A stretch of DNA of 64,000 nt, taken from assembly GCA_029778535.1 (NCBI GenBank), contig JAKOQB010000005.1, forward strand, positions 248,001 through 312,000, in the 5' to 3' direction. The stretch is from Pseudomonadota bacterium (GTDB taxonomy: Bacteria > Pseudomonadota > Gammaproteobacteria > Burkholderiales > Burkholderiaceae_F). A model generated the notes under the pieces. That model was not told where the DNA came from. It saw only the letters and a program-made list of their open reading frames with translations, and did no database searches. A program made the translations under genes and the position numbers. Below, piece after piece: positions 42,891 through 52,253 of the stretch (the stretch's first letter is position 1; every line of letters begins with the position of its first letter).

Positions 42891-44825
42891 GTGTGCGGCC
42901 TCGTCGGCATTTTCGATACGCGCGCATCGCGGCCGATCGACCGGCGCGTGCTGGCACGCATGAACGAAGCGCAGCACCACCGTGGACCGGACGAGGCGGG
43001 TCTGCATCTGGCGCCGGGCATCGGACTCGGCCATCGCCGCCTGTCGATCATCGATCTGGCGACCGGACAGCAGCCGCTTTACAACGAGGACGGCACGGTC
43101 GCCATCGTGTTCAACGGCGAGATCTACAACTACGTCGAACTGATCCCCGAGCTGACGCGGCTCGGTCACGTGTTCCGTACGCGCAGCGACACGGAAGTCA
43201 TCGTGCACGCGTGGGAGGCGTGGGGCGAAGACTGCGCACGGCGCCTGCGTGGAATGTTCGCCTTGGCGCTGTGGGATCAGAACCGGCAGACGCTGTTCCT
43301 CGCGCGCGACCGCCTCGGCGTCAAGCCGCTCTATTACGCGCTTCTGCCCGACGGCGCGTTCGTGTTCGGTTCCGAACTGAAGGCGCTGCTGGCTCACGGC
43401 GCGCTCGCGCGCGAGATCGATCCGTTCGCGGTCGAGGAGTACTTCGCGCTCGGCTACGTGCCCGAGCCGCGCACGATCTTTGCCGGCGCAAAGAAGCTTC
43501 CGCCCGCGTGCACGCTGACGGTGCGGCGCGGCAAGCCGCTGCCCGCGCCCCGACAGTACTGGGACGTAGCCTTCGGTGGCGGCGCCCCGATCGGCGCGGA
43601 GGAGGCGGCAGACCAACTGATTGAACGCCTGCGCGAGAGCGTCCGGCTGCGGCTGATCTCCGATGTGCCGCTCGGCGCGTTCCTCTCCGGCGGCGTCGAT
43701 TCGAGCGCGGTCGTTGCGATGATGGCCGGGCTGTCGTCCGAGCCGGTCAACACCTGCTCGATCGCGTTTGCCGATCCCGCGTTCGACGAATCGCCGTACG
43801 CGCAGCAGGTGGCCGAGCGCTATCGCACGCGCCATCACGTCGATCGAGTCGAAAGCGAGGGCTTCGACCTGATCGACACCCTGGCGCGCGTGTATGACGA
43901 GCCGTACGCAGACAGCTCGGCGATCCCGACCTATCGCGTCTGCCAGCTCGCGCGCAGGCACGTGACGGTCGCGTTGTCCGGCGACGGCGGCGACGAGAGC
44001 TTCGGCGGCTATCGGCGCTATCTGTCACACCTTGGAGAAGAACGGCTGCGCAGCGCGCTGCCGCTGGCGGTCCGGCGGCCGCTGTTCGGGCTGCTCGGCC
44101 GTGTTTACCCGAAGGCCCACTGGGCGCCGCGACCGCTGCGGGCCAAGGCCACGTTCGAGGCGCTGGCGCGCGATTCGGTCGAGGCCTACTTCCACGAGAT
44201 GTCCGTGGTGCGCGACGACCTGCGCCGGCACCTATTCTCCAGCGCGCTGCGCGCGCGATTGGACGGCTACAACGCGGTGGACGTTTTCCACCGGCACGCG
44301 GCCGCCGCGCAGGTCGATACGCCGCTCGCGCTGGTGCAGTACCTCGATCTGAAAACTTACCTCGTCGGCGACATCAACACCAAAGTCGACCGGGCCAGCA
44401 TGGCGCACGCGCTCGAGGTGCGCGAGCCGCTGATGGATCACCCGCTGGTCGAATGGCTGGCCGGGCTGCCGGCGGATCTGAAGATCCGCGGCGGCGAAGG
44501 CAAGTGGCTGCTGAAGAAAGCGATGGAACCGCACCTGCCGCGCGAAATCATGTATCGGCGCAAGATGGGCTTCGCGGTCCCGCTCGCCCGCTGGCTGCGC
44601 GGACCGTTGCGCGAACGCCTTCGCGCCGCCGTGTCCGGCGAGACCCTTGCGGCGACCGGCTTCTTCAACCCCGCCACCCTGGTGCGGATGGTGGAGCAAC
44701 ACGAATCCGGCGCATTTGACCATAGCGCCGCGCTGTGGTCGGTGCTGATGTTCGAGGCCTTCCTGTGCAACGTCGCCGGCACGGAGTCGCGGCCGGCTCC
44801 GGCGGCATTGGCGCTCGCGATCTGA
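42891..44825 (+). CDS. XrtA-associated asparagine-synthase-like amidotransferase
   Basis: A 644-residue two-domain enzyme (TIGR03108 type). It starts at GTG giving M-C-G-L-V-G-I, so Cys2 is the class II glutamine-amidotransferase nucleophile after Met removal. Domain 1 (about 2-210) has HHRGPDEAG and FNGEIYNY; domain 2 has the ATP-pyrophosphatase loop LSGGVDSSAVVAMM near 263-276 and ALSGDGGDESFGGYRRY near 360-376. It would amidate a carboxylate of the polymer or a precursor (for example a uronic acid). Follows xrtA by 25 bases. Confidence 0.92.
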   Translation: MCGLVGIFDTRASRPIDRRVLARMNEAQHHRGPDEAGLHLAPGIGLGHRRLSIIDLATGQQPLYNEDGTVAIVFNGEIYNYVELIPELTRLGHVFRTRSDTEVIVHAWEAWGEDCARRLRGMFALALWDQNRQTLFLARDRLGVKPLYYALLPDGAFVFGSELKALLAHGALAREIDPFAVEEYFALGYVPEPRTIFAGAKKLPPACTLTVRRGKPLPAPRQYWDVAFGGGAPIGAEEAADQLIERLRESVRLRLISDVPLGAFLSGGVDSSAVVAMMAGLSSEPVNTCSIAFADPAFDESPYAQQVAERYRTRHHVDRVESEGFDLIDTLARVYDEPYADSSAIPTYRVCQLARRHVTVALSGDGGDESFGGYRRYLSHLGEERLRSALPLAVRRPLFGLLGRVYPKAHWAPRPLRAKATFEALARDSVEAYFHEMSVVRDDLRRHLFSSALRARLDGYNAVDVFHRHAAAAQVDTPLALVQYLDLKTYLVGDINTKVDRASMAHALEVREPLMDHPLVEWLAGLPADLKIRGGEGKWLLKKAMEPHLPREIMYRRKMGFAVPLARWLRGPLRERLRAAVSGETLAATGFFNPATLVRMVEQHESGAFDHSAALWSVLMFEAFLCNVAGTESRPAPAALALAI

Positions 44826-44827
44826 TC

Positions 44828-46057
44828 ATGCGCGTCCTGCACGTCTTCGATCACTCGATCCCGCTGCACAGCGGCTACACCTTCCGCAGCCGATCGATCC
44901 TGCGCGAGCAGCGCCGCCTCGGGTGGGAGACCTTCCACCTGACCAGTCCCAAGCACAGCGCGCCCGGCCGCGACGAGGAAGACGTCGATGGGCTGCATTT
45001 CTATCGCACCCGCTGGCAGCCGAGCGGCATCGCGGCGCTGCCGGTGCTGCGCGAGTTCGCACTGATGCGGGCGCTGGAGCGCCGCCTGCTTGAAGTCTGT
45101 GCGCGGGTGCAGCCCGATGTGCTGCACGCGCATTCGCCCGTGCTCAATGCGCTTCCCGCGCTGCGGGTCGGCCGGCGGCTCGGCGTCCCCGTGGTGTACG
45201 AGGTTCGTGCGTTCTGGGAGGACGCCGCGGTGGACCACGGCACCAGTCGTGAGGGCGATCTGCGCTATCGCGCCAGCCGTGCGCTGGAGACCTGGGCACT
45301 GCGCCGTGCGGATCAGGTGACGACGATCTGCGACGGCCTGCGCAACGAAATCGTCGCGCGCGGCGTGGCAGCCGATCGCGTCACGGTCATCCCGAATGCG
45401 GTCGACGTGGAGAAGTTCGCGGTGGGCGGTGCGGCCGATCCGGCGCTGTCGGCCGAACTGGGGCTGCAGGGCAAGCGCGTGCTCGGTTTCATCGGCTCTT
45501 TCTATGCGTACGAGGGGCTGGCGCTGCTGCTCGCGGCGTTGCCTGCGATCGCCGCGGAGGTGCCGAACGTGCGCGTGCTGCTGGTCGGGGGTGGCCCGCA
45601 GGACGCAGCGTTGAAGTCCGCGGCGAAGCAGCTCGGCGTCGAGCACCTGGTGGTGTTCCGCGGCCGCGTGCCGCACGAGCAGGTCGAGCGCTACTACGAC
45701 CTGATCGACGTGCTCGTCTATCCGCGGCTGCCGATGCGATTGACCGAGATCGTCACGCCGCTGAAACCGCTCGAGGCGATGGCGCGGCGACGGCTGCTGG
45801 TCGCCTCCGACGTCGGAGGTCACAAGGAGCTGATTCACGACGGCCAGACGGGGCGGCTGTTCCAGGCCGGTTCGGCTGCAGCGCTGGCCGCGGCAGTGAT
45901 CGAACTGCTCGGCGCGCCACAGAGCTGGGAGGCGCTGCGCGCCGCAGGCCGGCAATTTGTCGAACGCGAGCGCACGTGGGCTGCGAGCGTCGCGCGCTAC
46001 GCGTCTGTGTACGCGGCCGTGCCGCGCGCGGAATCCGCCCTGGTGCGGAGCGCCTGA
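44828..46057 (+). CDS. XrtA-associated glycosyltransferase (TIGR04063 type)
   Basis: A 409-residue GT4-like glycosyltransferase. MRVLHVFDHSIPLHSGYTF near the start, ETFHLTSPKH, VYEVRAFWEDAAVDHGT, VTVIPNAVDVEKF and the donor motif PRLPMRLTEIVTPLKPLEAM are typical of the Daro_2409 family found in exosortase A loci. Cytoplasmic, adds a sugar to the growing repeat. It begins three bases after the amidotransferase stop and shares one base with the next glycosyltransferase ATG (TGATG). Confidence 0.92.
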   Translation: MRVLHVFDHSIPLHSGYTFRSRSILREQRRLGWETFHLTSPKHSAPGRDEEDVDGLHFYRTRWQPSGIAALPVLREFALMRALERRLLEVCARVQPDVLHAHSPVLNALPALRVGRRLGVPVVYEVRAFWEDAAVDHGTSREGDLRYRASRALETWALRRADQVTTICDGLRNEIVARGVAADRVTVIPNAVDVEKFAVGGAADPALSAELGLQGKRVLGFIGSFYAYEGLALLLAALPAIAAEVPNVRVLLVGGGPQDAALKSAAKQLGVEHLVVFRGRVPHEQVERYYDLIDVLVYPRLPMRLTEIVTPLKPLEAMARRRLLVASDVGGHKELIHDGQTGRLFQAGSAAALAAAVIELLGAPQSWEALRAAGRQFVERERTWAASVARYASVYAAVPRAESALVRSA

Positions 46058-47214
46058 TGGTGGCCTTGCCGGAGCGGGCGGCGCGGGTCAGCGTCGTGAT
46101 GGCCGGCCCGCTGCCGCCGGCCATCGGCGGCATGACGACCGTGATCTGCGATCTTGCCGAATCGAAGCTGCGCGAATCCTTCGCGCTCGAACTGTTCGAC
46201 ACCGCCAAGCAGACGCGCGCCGGCCGTTCGTTGTGTGAAGCGATCGGCGCGCGCCTCGCGCTGTGGCGTCGCTGGTGGGCGCTGATGCGCAACCGCGGTG
46301 ATCGCATCGCGCACATACACACCTGCAGCGGGCTGACGTACTTCCTCGACGGCGTGCTGGTGCTGCTCGCACGCGCTCGCGGCGCGCCAGTCGTGCTGCA
46401 CATCCACGGCGGCCATTTCGATGTTTTTCTCGATCGGTTGAACCCCGTGCTGCGCTCGCTGGCCCGCGCGATCGCGCGGGCGGCAGCGCGTGTCATCGTT
46501 CTGTCGGAAGGCTGGCGCGAGCGCCTGAAGCCGCGGCTGCCCGGCGCGTGTCTGGTCGCGATCGAGAACGGCGTGCCGCTGCACGCACCGGCGCAACCGC
46601 GAACCGCATCGGGGCTGGAGACGGTCCTCTTCCTCGGCGCCGTGTGCCGTGCCAAGGGCGTCGAGGACTTGGTTCGTGCCGGGCGCAGCCTTCCGCGGTC
46701 GGCGCGTGTCGAGCTGGTCGGTCCGGAAACCGAGGCCGGCTTGATCGACGCGATGCGTTCGCTGATCGATGAGCTGGGATTGCAGGGGCAGATCGAATTC
46801 GTCGGCCCGGCCTACGGGGCGGACAAGGCGCAGCGGCTCGCGGGCGCCGCCGTTCTGGTGCTGCCTTCGCACGTCGAAGGATTGCCGGTCTCGATCCTCG
46901 AAGCAATGGCCGCCGGAGTTCCCGTCGTGGCGACCCGGGTCGGCGCGATCCCTTCGGTGATCGAGGACGAGGTGAGCGGCCTGCTGGTTGCACCCGGCGA
47001 CATCGATGCGCTCGCCCGCGCACTGGAGCGCCTGCTGCGCGACGCGGAGCTGCGCGAGCGGCTGGCGCGTCGCGCGTTCGACGAGTGCCGGCAGCGCTTC
47101 AGCATCGATCGGGTGGCCGACCGCCTCGGCGCCTTGTACGCGGAACTGCGTGCGCCGTCTCGCGCCGGCGGTGTCGCGGTACAGGCGATCACGCCGATGC
47201 AGCGGCGCCCCTGA
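46057..47214 (+). CDS. GT4-family glycosyltransferase
   Basis: A 385-residue GT-B glycosyltransferase. The N-terminal acceptor half has MAGPLPPAIGGMTTVICDLAE near 15-35 and HIHGGHFDVFLDRL; the C-terminal donor half has FLGAVCRAKGVEDLV, VLPSHVEGLPVSILEAMAAG with the E-x7-E motif, and a final helix. Donor and linkage are unknown. Overlap with the preceding glycosyltransferase by one base. The gene is less conserved than its upstream neighbours and likely defines strain-specific sugar composition. Confidence 0.9.
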   Translation: MVALPERAARVSVVMAGPLPPAIGGMTTVICDLAESKLRESFALELFDTAKQTRAGRSLCEAIGARLALWRRWWALMRNRGDRIAHIHTCSGLTYFLDGVLVLLARARGAPVVLHIHGGHFDVFLDRLNPVLRSLARAIARAAARVIVLSEGWRERLKPRLPGACLVAIENGVPLHAPAQPRTASGLETVLFLGAVCRAKGVEDLVRAGRSLPRSARVELVGPETEAGLIDAMRSLIDELGLQGQIEFVGPAYGADKAQRLAGAAVLVLPSHVEGLPVSILEAMAAGVPVVATRVGAIPSVIEDEVSGLLVAPGDIDALARALERLLRDAELRERLARRAFDECRQRFSIDRVADRLGALYAELRAPSRAGGVAVQAITPMQRRP

Positions 47215-47243
47215 AACGGCTCAACGAAGAACAACGATTGCAC

Positions 47244-48461
47244 ATGAATCCGATTGCCGTGCTGAAAACCCCTTTCCGTTATCGGCCCTGGCGGGCACTG
47301 CCGCGCTCGCTGCTCGTTCGCGATCTGCTGTCGGCGGCTTCGTTTCCCCAGCGTGAAGACATCGACCATCTGCGCGCGGCGATCGACTGGCTGTGCGTTG
47401 CGCAGGACGTGCTGAACGGCCGGCCCGACGAGGGCGGCGTGTCGGCGGGATGGAACTTCGAGGACGACTGGCTGCCGGGCTACCCGGAGACGACGGGCTA
47501 CATCATCGAAACGTTCATCGCCGCCGCGCCGGTGCTGCAGCAGCCGCAGCTCGTGGCGCGCGCGGCGCGCATGCTCGACTGGGAACTCGGGCTGCAGCAG
47601 GCCGACGGTGCGTTCCCCGGACACTTCGGCGAGACGGGCAGCAGGCCGGTCATCTTCAACACCGGCCAGATCATGCACGGCCTCGTGTCCGGCTATCTGG
47701 ACCTGGGACGGACCGAATGTCTCGACGCGGCCGTGCGCGCCGGCCACTGGCTCGCGCGGCACCAGGACGATGATGGTTGCTGGCGCACGTACGAGCACCA
47801 CGGCACGCCGCACGTCTACAACACGCGCGCGACCTGGGCGCTTGCGCGCGTCGCGGTGCTCGCCGGCGATCGCGGCCTCGAGCGGGCGGCGCGGCGAAAC
47901 CTCGACTGGGCGCTGACGCAGCAGCGGCCGTCCGGGTGGTTCGCGTCCAATGCGTTCACGCCGGACCGCGACCCGTTTACGCACACGATCGCATATGCGA
48001 TCCGCGGCCTCGCGGAGTCGGGTTTCGTTCTGCGCGAACCACGCTACGTGGAGGCCGCGCGCAGCGCCGCCTGCGCGGTGGCCAAGGTGCAGCGCGCCGA
48101 TGGCTGGCTTGCCGGCACTTACGCGGACGGCTGGCGGCCGACCGCAACGTATGCGTGCGTCACGGGCGTGGCGCAGATGGCGCTGTGCTGGCAGCGGCTG
48201 GCGCTGGATGCCGGAGAGTCCGCGTTGCTCGACCACGCGGCGCGCGCGATCCAGTACGTCAAGACGACGCAGGATCTCGACCATCCCCATCCAATCGTAC
48301 GCGGCGGCGTTCCGGGCTCGGCGCCCATCTGGGGCGCGTATTCGAGATTCGAGTTTCCGAACTGGGCGGCGAAGTTCTTCTCCGACGCGCTGCTGATGCG
48401 GCTCACCGGCGCCGCCGTGCCGCGGCTGGCGCTCGAACCGCGCCACTCGGCAAAGGAATGA
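47244..48461 (+). CDS. Alpha/alpha-toroid protein of unknown reaction
   Basis: A 405-residue protein made of paired helices typical of an alpha/alpha toroid, the fold of prenyltransferase/squalene-cyclase and several glycosidase/lyase families. Repeated motifs are WNFEDDWLPGYPETTGYIIE, LGLQQADGAFPGHFGE, FNTGQIMHGLVSGYL, YNTRATWALARVAVLAG and TYACVTGVAQMALCW. No DxDD of squalene-hopene cyclases is seen. No signal peptide. In this context it could be an epimerase or glycan lyase acting on the polymer precursor, but I cannot name the reaction. Followed directly by a formyltransferase gene, whose upstream ATG would overlap its stop. Confidence 0.6.
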   Translation: MNPIAVLKTPFRYRPWRALPRSLLVRDLLSAASFPQREDIDHLRAAIDWLCVAQDVLNGRPDEGGVSAGWNFEDDWLPGYPETTGYIIETFIAAAPVLQQPQLVARAARMLDWELGLQQADGAFPGHFGETGSRPVIFNTGQIMHGLVSGYLDLGRTECLDAAVRAGHWLARHQDDDGCWRTYEHHGTPHVYNTRATWALARVAVLAGDRGLERAARRNLDWALTQQRPSGWFASNAFTPDRDPFTHTIAYAIRGLAESGFVLREPRYVEAARSAACAVAKVQRADGWLAGTYADGWRPTATYACVTGVAQMALCWQRLALDAGESALLDHAARAIQYVKTTQDLDHPHPIVRGGVPGSAPIWGAYSRFEFPNWAAKFFSDALLMRLTGAAVPRLALEPRHSAKE

Positions 48462-48463
48462 CC

Positions 48464-49315
48464 ATGGCCGCCGCACTGCGCGTGATGATCCTGTGCGGAC
48501 GTTCTCCGCGGCACCTATACGTTGCTAACCGGTTGGCGCGCGCGTGCGAGCCGGTGGCGATCGTGCACGAGGCCGGAACCCGACTGACACCGGCCAAGCT
48601 CGCGCGGCTGCTGCGGCCGGCGACGTTCGTGAATAAGGCCTCGCGCTGGTTGCGGGATCGCAAGCGCTATCGAGGCGGCGGGGAAGCGAAGTTCTTCTTC
48701 GGCGATCAGCCGCCGCGACTCGAACGCGCCGACCTCGCCTTCGCGGCGCCGCACATCAACCACGAATCGGTTGTCGCGCTCGCCGATCGCCTGCGCCCCG
48801 ATGCGATCGCGGTGTTCGGCACCTCGCTGATCCGTCAGCCGCTGCTCAGCCGCGGGCGCCTCGGCATCCTGAATCTGCACGGCGGCCTGTCGCCCGAATA
48901 TCGCGGCGCCGACTGCACGTTCTGGGCGCTGTACAACGGCGAACCGGACAAGGTTGGCTGTACGCTGCACTTCATCGATGCAGGCATCGACACCGGCAAG
49001 CTGATCGCGCACGTGTGCCCCGAGGTCAACGAGGGCGACGACGAACTGACGCTGTTCTGGCGCGCGGTGCGCGACAGCGCCGAGATCTACGCCGAGGCAC
49101 TCGCGCGCCTGGCGCGCGGCGATAGGCTCGGCCGCCCGCAGCCGGGCAAGGGCCGGCTGTACCAGGTCAAGCAGCGCCTGGGCCGTCACGAGCGCGTGCT
49201 CGAGGAGAAGCTTGCCGCGGGGCTGCTGCGCGGCGTGCGCCTGCCGCCGCGCGTGACCTGGTTCGACCCCGTCGTGCCGGCGGCGTCGGCGCGCCCGGTC
49301 CAGCATGCGCAATGA
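48464..49315 (+). CDS. Formyltransferase-like protein
   Basis: A 283-residue protein of the formyl_transferase fold, as in methionyl-tRNA and sugar N-formyltransferases. The diagnostic segment is LGILNLHGGLSPEYRGADC near residues 130-148, where His replaces the first residue of the HxSLLPxxxG loop and the folate site lies nearby; CTLHFIDAGIDTGKLIAH follows with the catalytic Asp region. The likely role is N-formylation of an amino sugar using formyl-tetrahydrofolate. ATG 48464 is chosen since AAAGGA lies six bases upstream; an ATG at 48458 overlaps the previous stop. Ends with a four-base overlap to the methyltransferase. Confidence 0.82.
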   Translation: MAAALRVMILCGRSPRHLYVANRLARACEPVAIVHEAGTRLTPAKLARLLRPATFVNKASRWLRDRKRYRGGGEAKFFFGDQPPRLERADLAFAAPHINHESVVALADRLRPDAIAVFGTSLIRQPLLSRGRLGILNLHGGLSPEYRGADCTFWALYNGEPDKVGCTLHFIDAGIDTGKLIAHVCPEVNEGDDELTLFWRAVRDSAEIYAEALARLARGDRLGRPQPGKGRLYQVKQRLGRHERVLEEKLAAGLLRGVRLPPRVTWFDPVVPAASARPVQHAQ

Positions 49316-50073
49316 ACGCGCGTCACAATCCGGGTTTCGAGGAGCGATGGCGGCAGCGTTTCGAGCGCTACGGCGCGGTCAACGACGATGATGCCGGAAT
49401 CGCCGGCTGGTCCCCCGCCGGACTGGCCGCGCGCTTTCGGCGCTTCGCGCAACTGTGGCGCGCGACCGACGCAGCAGCGGCGGGGCACGCGTGGCTTGAC
49501 GCCGGCTGCGGCGCCGGCACTTACACGCGCTTTCTCGCTGCGCAACTACTGGACGTGACCGCGGTCGACTACTCGGCGCCGACCACGCGCAAGGCGCGCG
49601 ACCGCTCGCCGCCCGACGTGCGCTGGGCGGTCGCGGACGTCACTCGCCTGCCGTTTCACGATGCCAGCTTCGACGGCGCGCTGTGCTTCGGCGTGATGCA
49701 GGCGCTCGAATCGCCTCAAGCCGCGTTGCGCGAACTGCGCCGCGTGCTGCGGCCCGGCGGCGTCCTCTGGGTCGACGCGTTAAATGGCGCGTGCGTGCCG
49801 TCGGCGCTCTCGGAATTCAGGCGCCGCCGTCGCGGCCAGCCGCGCCACCTGCGCTATGACTCGCCGCGTGCCTTCGGCGCGGCGCTGCGCGCAGCGGGCT
49901 ACGATCGGTTCGAGATCTTCTGGGTTCCCATCATGCCGGCGCCGCTGCGTCCGCTGCAATCCGTCGTCGAGTCAGCGCCGCTGCGCGGCGTGCTGCGCCT
50001 CGTGCCACCGCTCGGTCTGATGACAAGTCACTCGTTCCTCGCCCGTGCGCGGGCGTCCGGGGCGACCGCATGA
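49312..50073 (+). CDS. Class I SAM-dependent methyltransferase
   Basis: A 253-residue methyltransferase. Motif I is WLDAGCGAGTYTRFL near 61-75, motif II-like VRWAVADVTRLPF near 101-113, and ALCFGVMQALESPQAALREL near 122-141 with RVLRPGGVLWVDA as post-III. It resembles ubiquinone/polyketide-type (Methyltransf_11) enzymes. In this locus it probably methylates a sugar or formyl/amino group of the polymer. ATG 49312 overlaps the formyltransferase stop (ATGA). Confidence 0.88.
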   Translation: MNARHNPGFEERWRQRFERYGAVNDDDAGIAGWSPAGLAARFRRFAQLWRATDAAAAGHAWLDAGCGAGTYTRFLAAQLLDVTAVDYSAPTTRKARDRSPPDVRWAVADVTRLPFHDASFDGALCFGVMQALESPQAALRELRRVLRPGGVLWVDALNGACVPSALSEFRRRRRGQPRHLRYDSPRAFGAALRAAGYDRFEIFWVPIMPAPLRPLQSVVESAPLRGVLRLVPPLGLMTSHSFLARARASGATA

Positions 50074-50092
50074 CCTGCGGGAAGGCGTCGGG

Positions 50093-51088
50093 ATGACACT
50101 GGCGACCACGATGCTGCGGCTCGGCGCCGCGATCGCGGCGCCCGGCGGAGCGCGCGCAAAGCTCGCCATCCTGATGTACCACCGCGTGCTGCCGCAGCCC
50201 GACGCGCTGACCGGCGAGATCGACGCGCACGCGTTCGACCGGCAGTTGGCCGCGCTGCGCGAATGCTTCAACGTGCTGCCGCTGGCTGAGTCCGTCGAGC
50301 GGCTGCGGCGCGGATCGCTGCCGCCGCGCGCGGTGGCGATCACGTTCGACGACGGCTACGCCGACAACGTCGAGGTTGCCTTGCCGGCACTGCAGCGGCA
50401 TCGCCTGCACGCCACGTTCTTCATCGCCACCGGCTTTCTCGACGGCGGCCGCATGTTCAACGACACCGTGATCGAGGCCGTCCGGCGCATGCCGGGTCCG
50501 ACGTTCGACGTTCCCGCGCTGGACCTGCGTCACATCGCCGTCGGCACCATGGACGAGAAACGGGCCGCGATCGGGCGCGTGCTCGAGTCGGTCAAGTACC
50601 TCGACATGCAGTCGCGCGAAGATGTTGCCGCGCAGATCGCCCGGATAGGCGGCCAGCCGCTGCCGGACGATCTGATGATGCGCACGGACCAGTTGCGCGC
50701 GCTGGCGGCGGCTGGCATGGAGATCGGCGGTCACACGGTCAACCATCCGATCCTGACTCGCATCGATGCCGATCGCGCGCGCCAGGAGATTCAGGCCAAT
50801 CGTTCGGCACTCGAATCGCTGACCGGAAAGCCCGTGCGGCTCTTTGCCTATCCGAACGGAATTCCCGCGCAGGATTACTCGGCCGTGCATGTGGCGATCG
50901 TGCGCGAACTGGGATTCGTCGCGGCCGTGTCGACCTCATGGGGCGCCGCGACGCGAAATTGCGATGAGTTCCAGTTGCCGCGCTTCACGCCCTGGGATCG
51001 CGAACCGAATCGGTTCGTCGCGCGGCTGCTGCACAACCTCGTGGCGCGCAAGCCCATCGTGCTCGACGGCGTAGAGGCGCATGCCTGA
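50093..51088 (+). CDS. Second polysaccharide deacetylase, NodB family
   Basis: A 331-residue CE4 deacetylase. The NodB signature ILMYHRV near 25, AITFDDGYADN near 81-91 with the catalytic Asp, and GGHTVNHPIL near 222 with the two metal histidines are intact. No signal peptide is evident. It differs from the XrtA-type deacetylase at 38 kb in length and motifs, so it probably acts on a different substrate. Starts at ATG 50093, 19 bases after the methyltransferase stop, and overlaps the next gene by eight bases. Confidence 0.9.
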   Translation: MTLATTMLRLGAAIAAPGGARAKLAILMYHRVLPQPDALTGEIDAHAFDRQLAALRECFNVLPLAESVERLRRGSLPPRAVAITFDDGYADNVEVALPALQRHRLHATFFIATGFLDGGRMFNDTVIEAVRRMPGPTFDVPALDLRHIAVGTMDEKRAAIGRVLESVKYLDMQSREDVAAQIARIGGQPLPDDLMMRTDQLRALAAAGMEIGGHTVNHPILTRIDADRARQEIQANRSALESLTGKPVRLFAYPNGIPAQDYSAVHVAIVRELGFVAAVSTSWGAATRNCDEFQLPRFTPWDREPNRFVARLLHNLVARKPIVLDGVEAHA

Positions 51089-52235
51089 TCGGCTCGTGAT
51101 CCTCGGCAGCACGATCACCGCGCTGGCGGTGGCGCGCGACGCGCATTCGCACGGGCTGCAGCCGGTCGTGGTCGACACCGGACCGGGGATCGCATTTCGC
51201 AGCCGGTGGGTGACGCCGTGCCTGCTGCCGTCGCACGCCGAAGATGATGCGATTCTTTCCGCGCTCGGCAAGGTCCGCGGCGGCCCGCTGGTGGCCACCG
51301 GCGATCCCTGGCTGCGATTCCTTCTGCGCCATCGCGCCGCGCTCGAAGCCACGTTCACGACCGTCCTGCATCCGGACAACGACAGGCTCGCAATCTGCCT
51401 CGACAAGCATCGCTTCGCGGACTGGTGCGCCGCGAACGACCTGTCCGCGCCGCGTGGGTGGCTGGCAGGTGTCCAGCCGCGCCCGGAGGGGTTGGCGCCG
51501 CCGTTCTTGATCCGCCCGGCCGCGACGCTGCACGGCCGGCCCGCGAGCGGGCTGCCGAAGGCGGTCGAAGCGCTGGATGAGGAGCAACTCGCCGCGTGGT
51601 TGGCGGATTTCGCGGCGGCGGGTTGCCCCGCGCTGGTCAGCGAATCGCTGCTCGGGCAGCCTCTGACGCAGTACTCGGTTCCGTTCGCGCGCAACCAGAG
51701 CGAATTGCTTTCGTTTGTCGCCCGCAAGGTGCGGCCCGCGCCGCGCCGTTGCGCCGTCGGCACGTGCGTCGAGCTTGCACCAGAGCCCGAAGTCGAGGCG
51801 CTCGCGCGCAAGGCGGCCGCTGCGCTCGACTACTTCGGCGTCGGCGAGGCCGAGGTGCTCCACTCGGATGCGACCGGCCGCAACCACCTGATCGAGATCA
51901 ACGCGCGGCCGTGGCTGCAGTACGCGCTGGCGCCCGCATCTGGTCACGACTTCCTGGGCCTGTTGCTGGGCCGGCACATCGAACTCGGCCGGCAAGTGAA
52001 AACGGGCCGCCGCTGGATCGACCTGCGCGCGGATCTTTTCGGCGCGCTGTCGTCGTCGGTCGGCGCCGTGCGGCACGGCGAACTGGGACTCGGGGCATAT
52101 CTCGCGTCGATCGCGCGCGCCAACGTCTTCGCGCGCTTCGACCCGCGCGATCCTGGGCCCGCGCTGTATCGCGAACCCGGGGGCGCCGATGCTGCCAGGG
52201 CGCGCGTGGCCGATGCATCGCACACGGCCGGGTAG
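51081..52235 (+). CDS. ATP-grasp ligase-like protein
   Basis: A 384-residue protein of ATP-grasp type. The N-terminal preATP-grasp half is VILGSTITALAVARDAHSHGL, and the ATP-grasp half shows CLDKHRFADWCAANDL near 108-123, PFLIRPAA near 140, then the metal-binding VLHSDATGRNHLIEINARPW near 260-279. Such enzymes form carboxylate-amine bonds; the polysaccharide setting suggests joining an amino acid or amine to a carboxyl group. It overlaps the deacetylase by eight bases and precedes the flippase by 18. Confidence 0.82.
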   Translation: MPDRLVILGSTITALAVARDAHSHGLQPVVVDTGPGIAFRSRWVTPCLLPSHAEDDAILSALGKVRGGPLVATGDPWLRFLLRHRAALEATFTTVLHPDNDRLAICLDKHRFADWCAANDLSAPRGWLAGVQPRPEGLAPPFLIRPAATLHGRPASGLPKAVEALDEEQLAAWLADFAAAGCPALVSESLLGQPLTQYSVPFARNQSELLSFVARKVRPAPRRCAVGTCVELAPEPEVEALARKAAAALDYFGVGEAEVLHSDATGRNHLIEINARPWLQYALAPASGHDFLGLLLGRHIELGRQVKTGRRWIDLRADLFGALSSSVGAVRHGELGLGAYLASIARANVFARFDPRDPGPALYREPGGADAARARVADASHTAG

Positions 52236-52253
52236 GGTGGTCGCGAGGTCCCG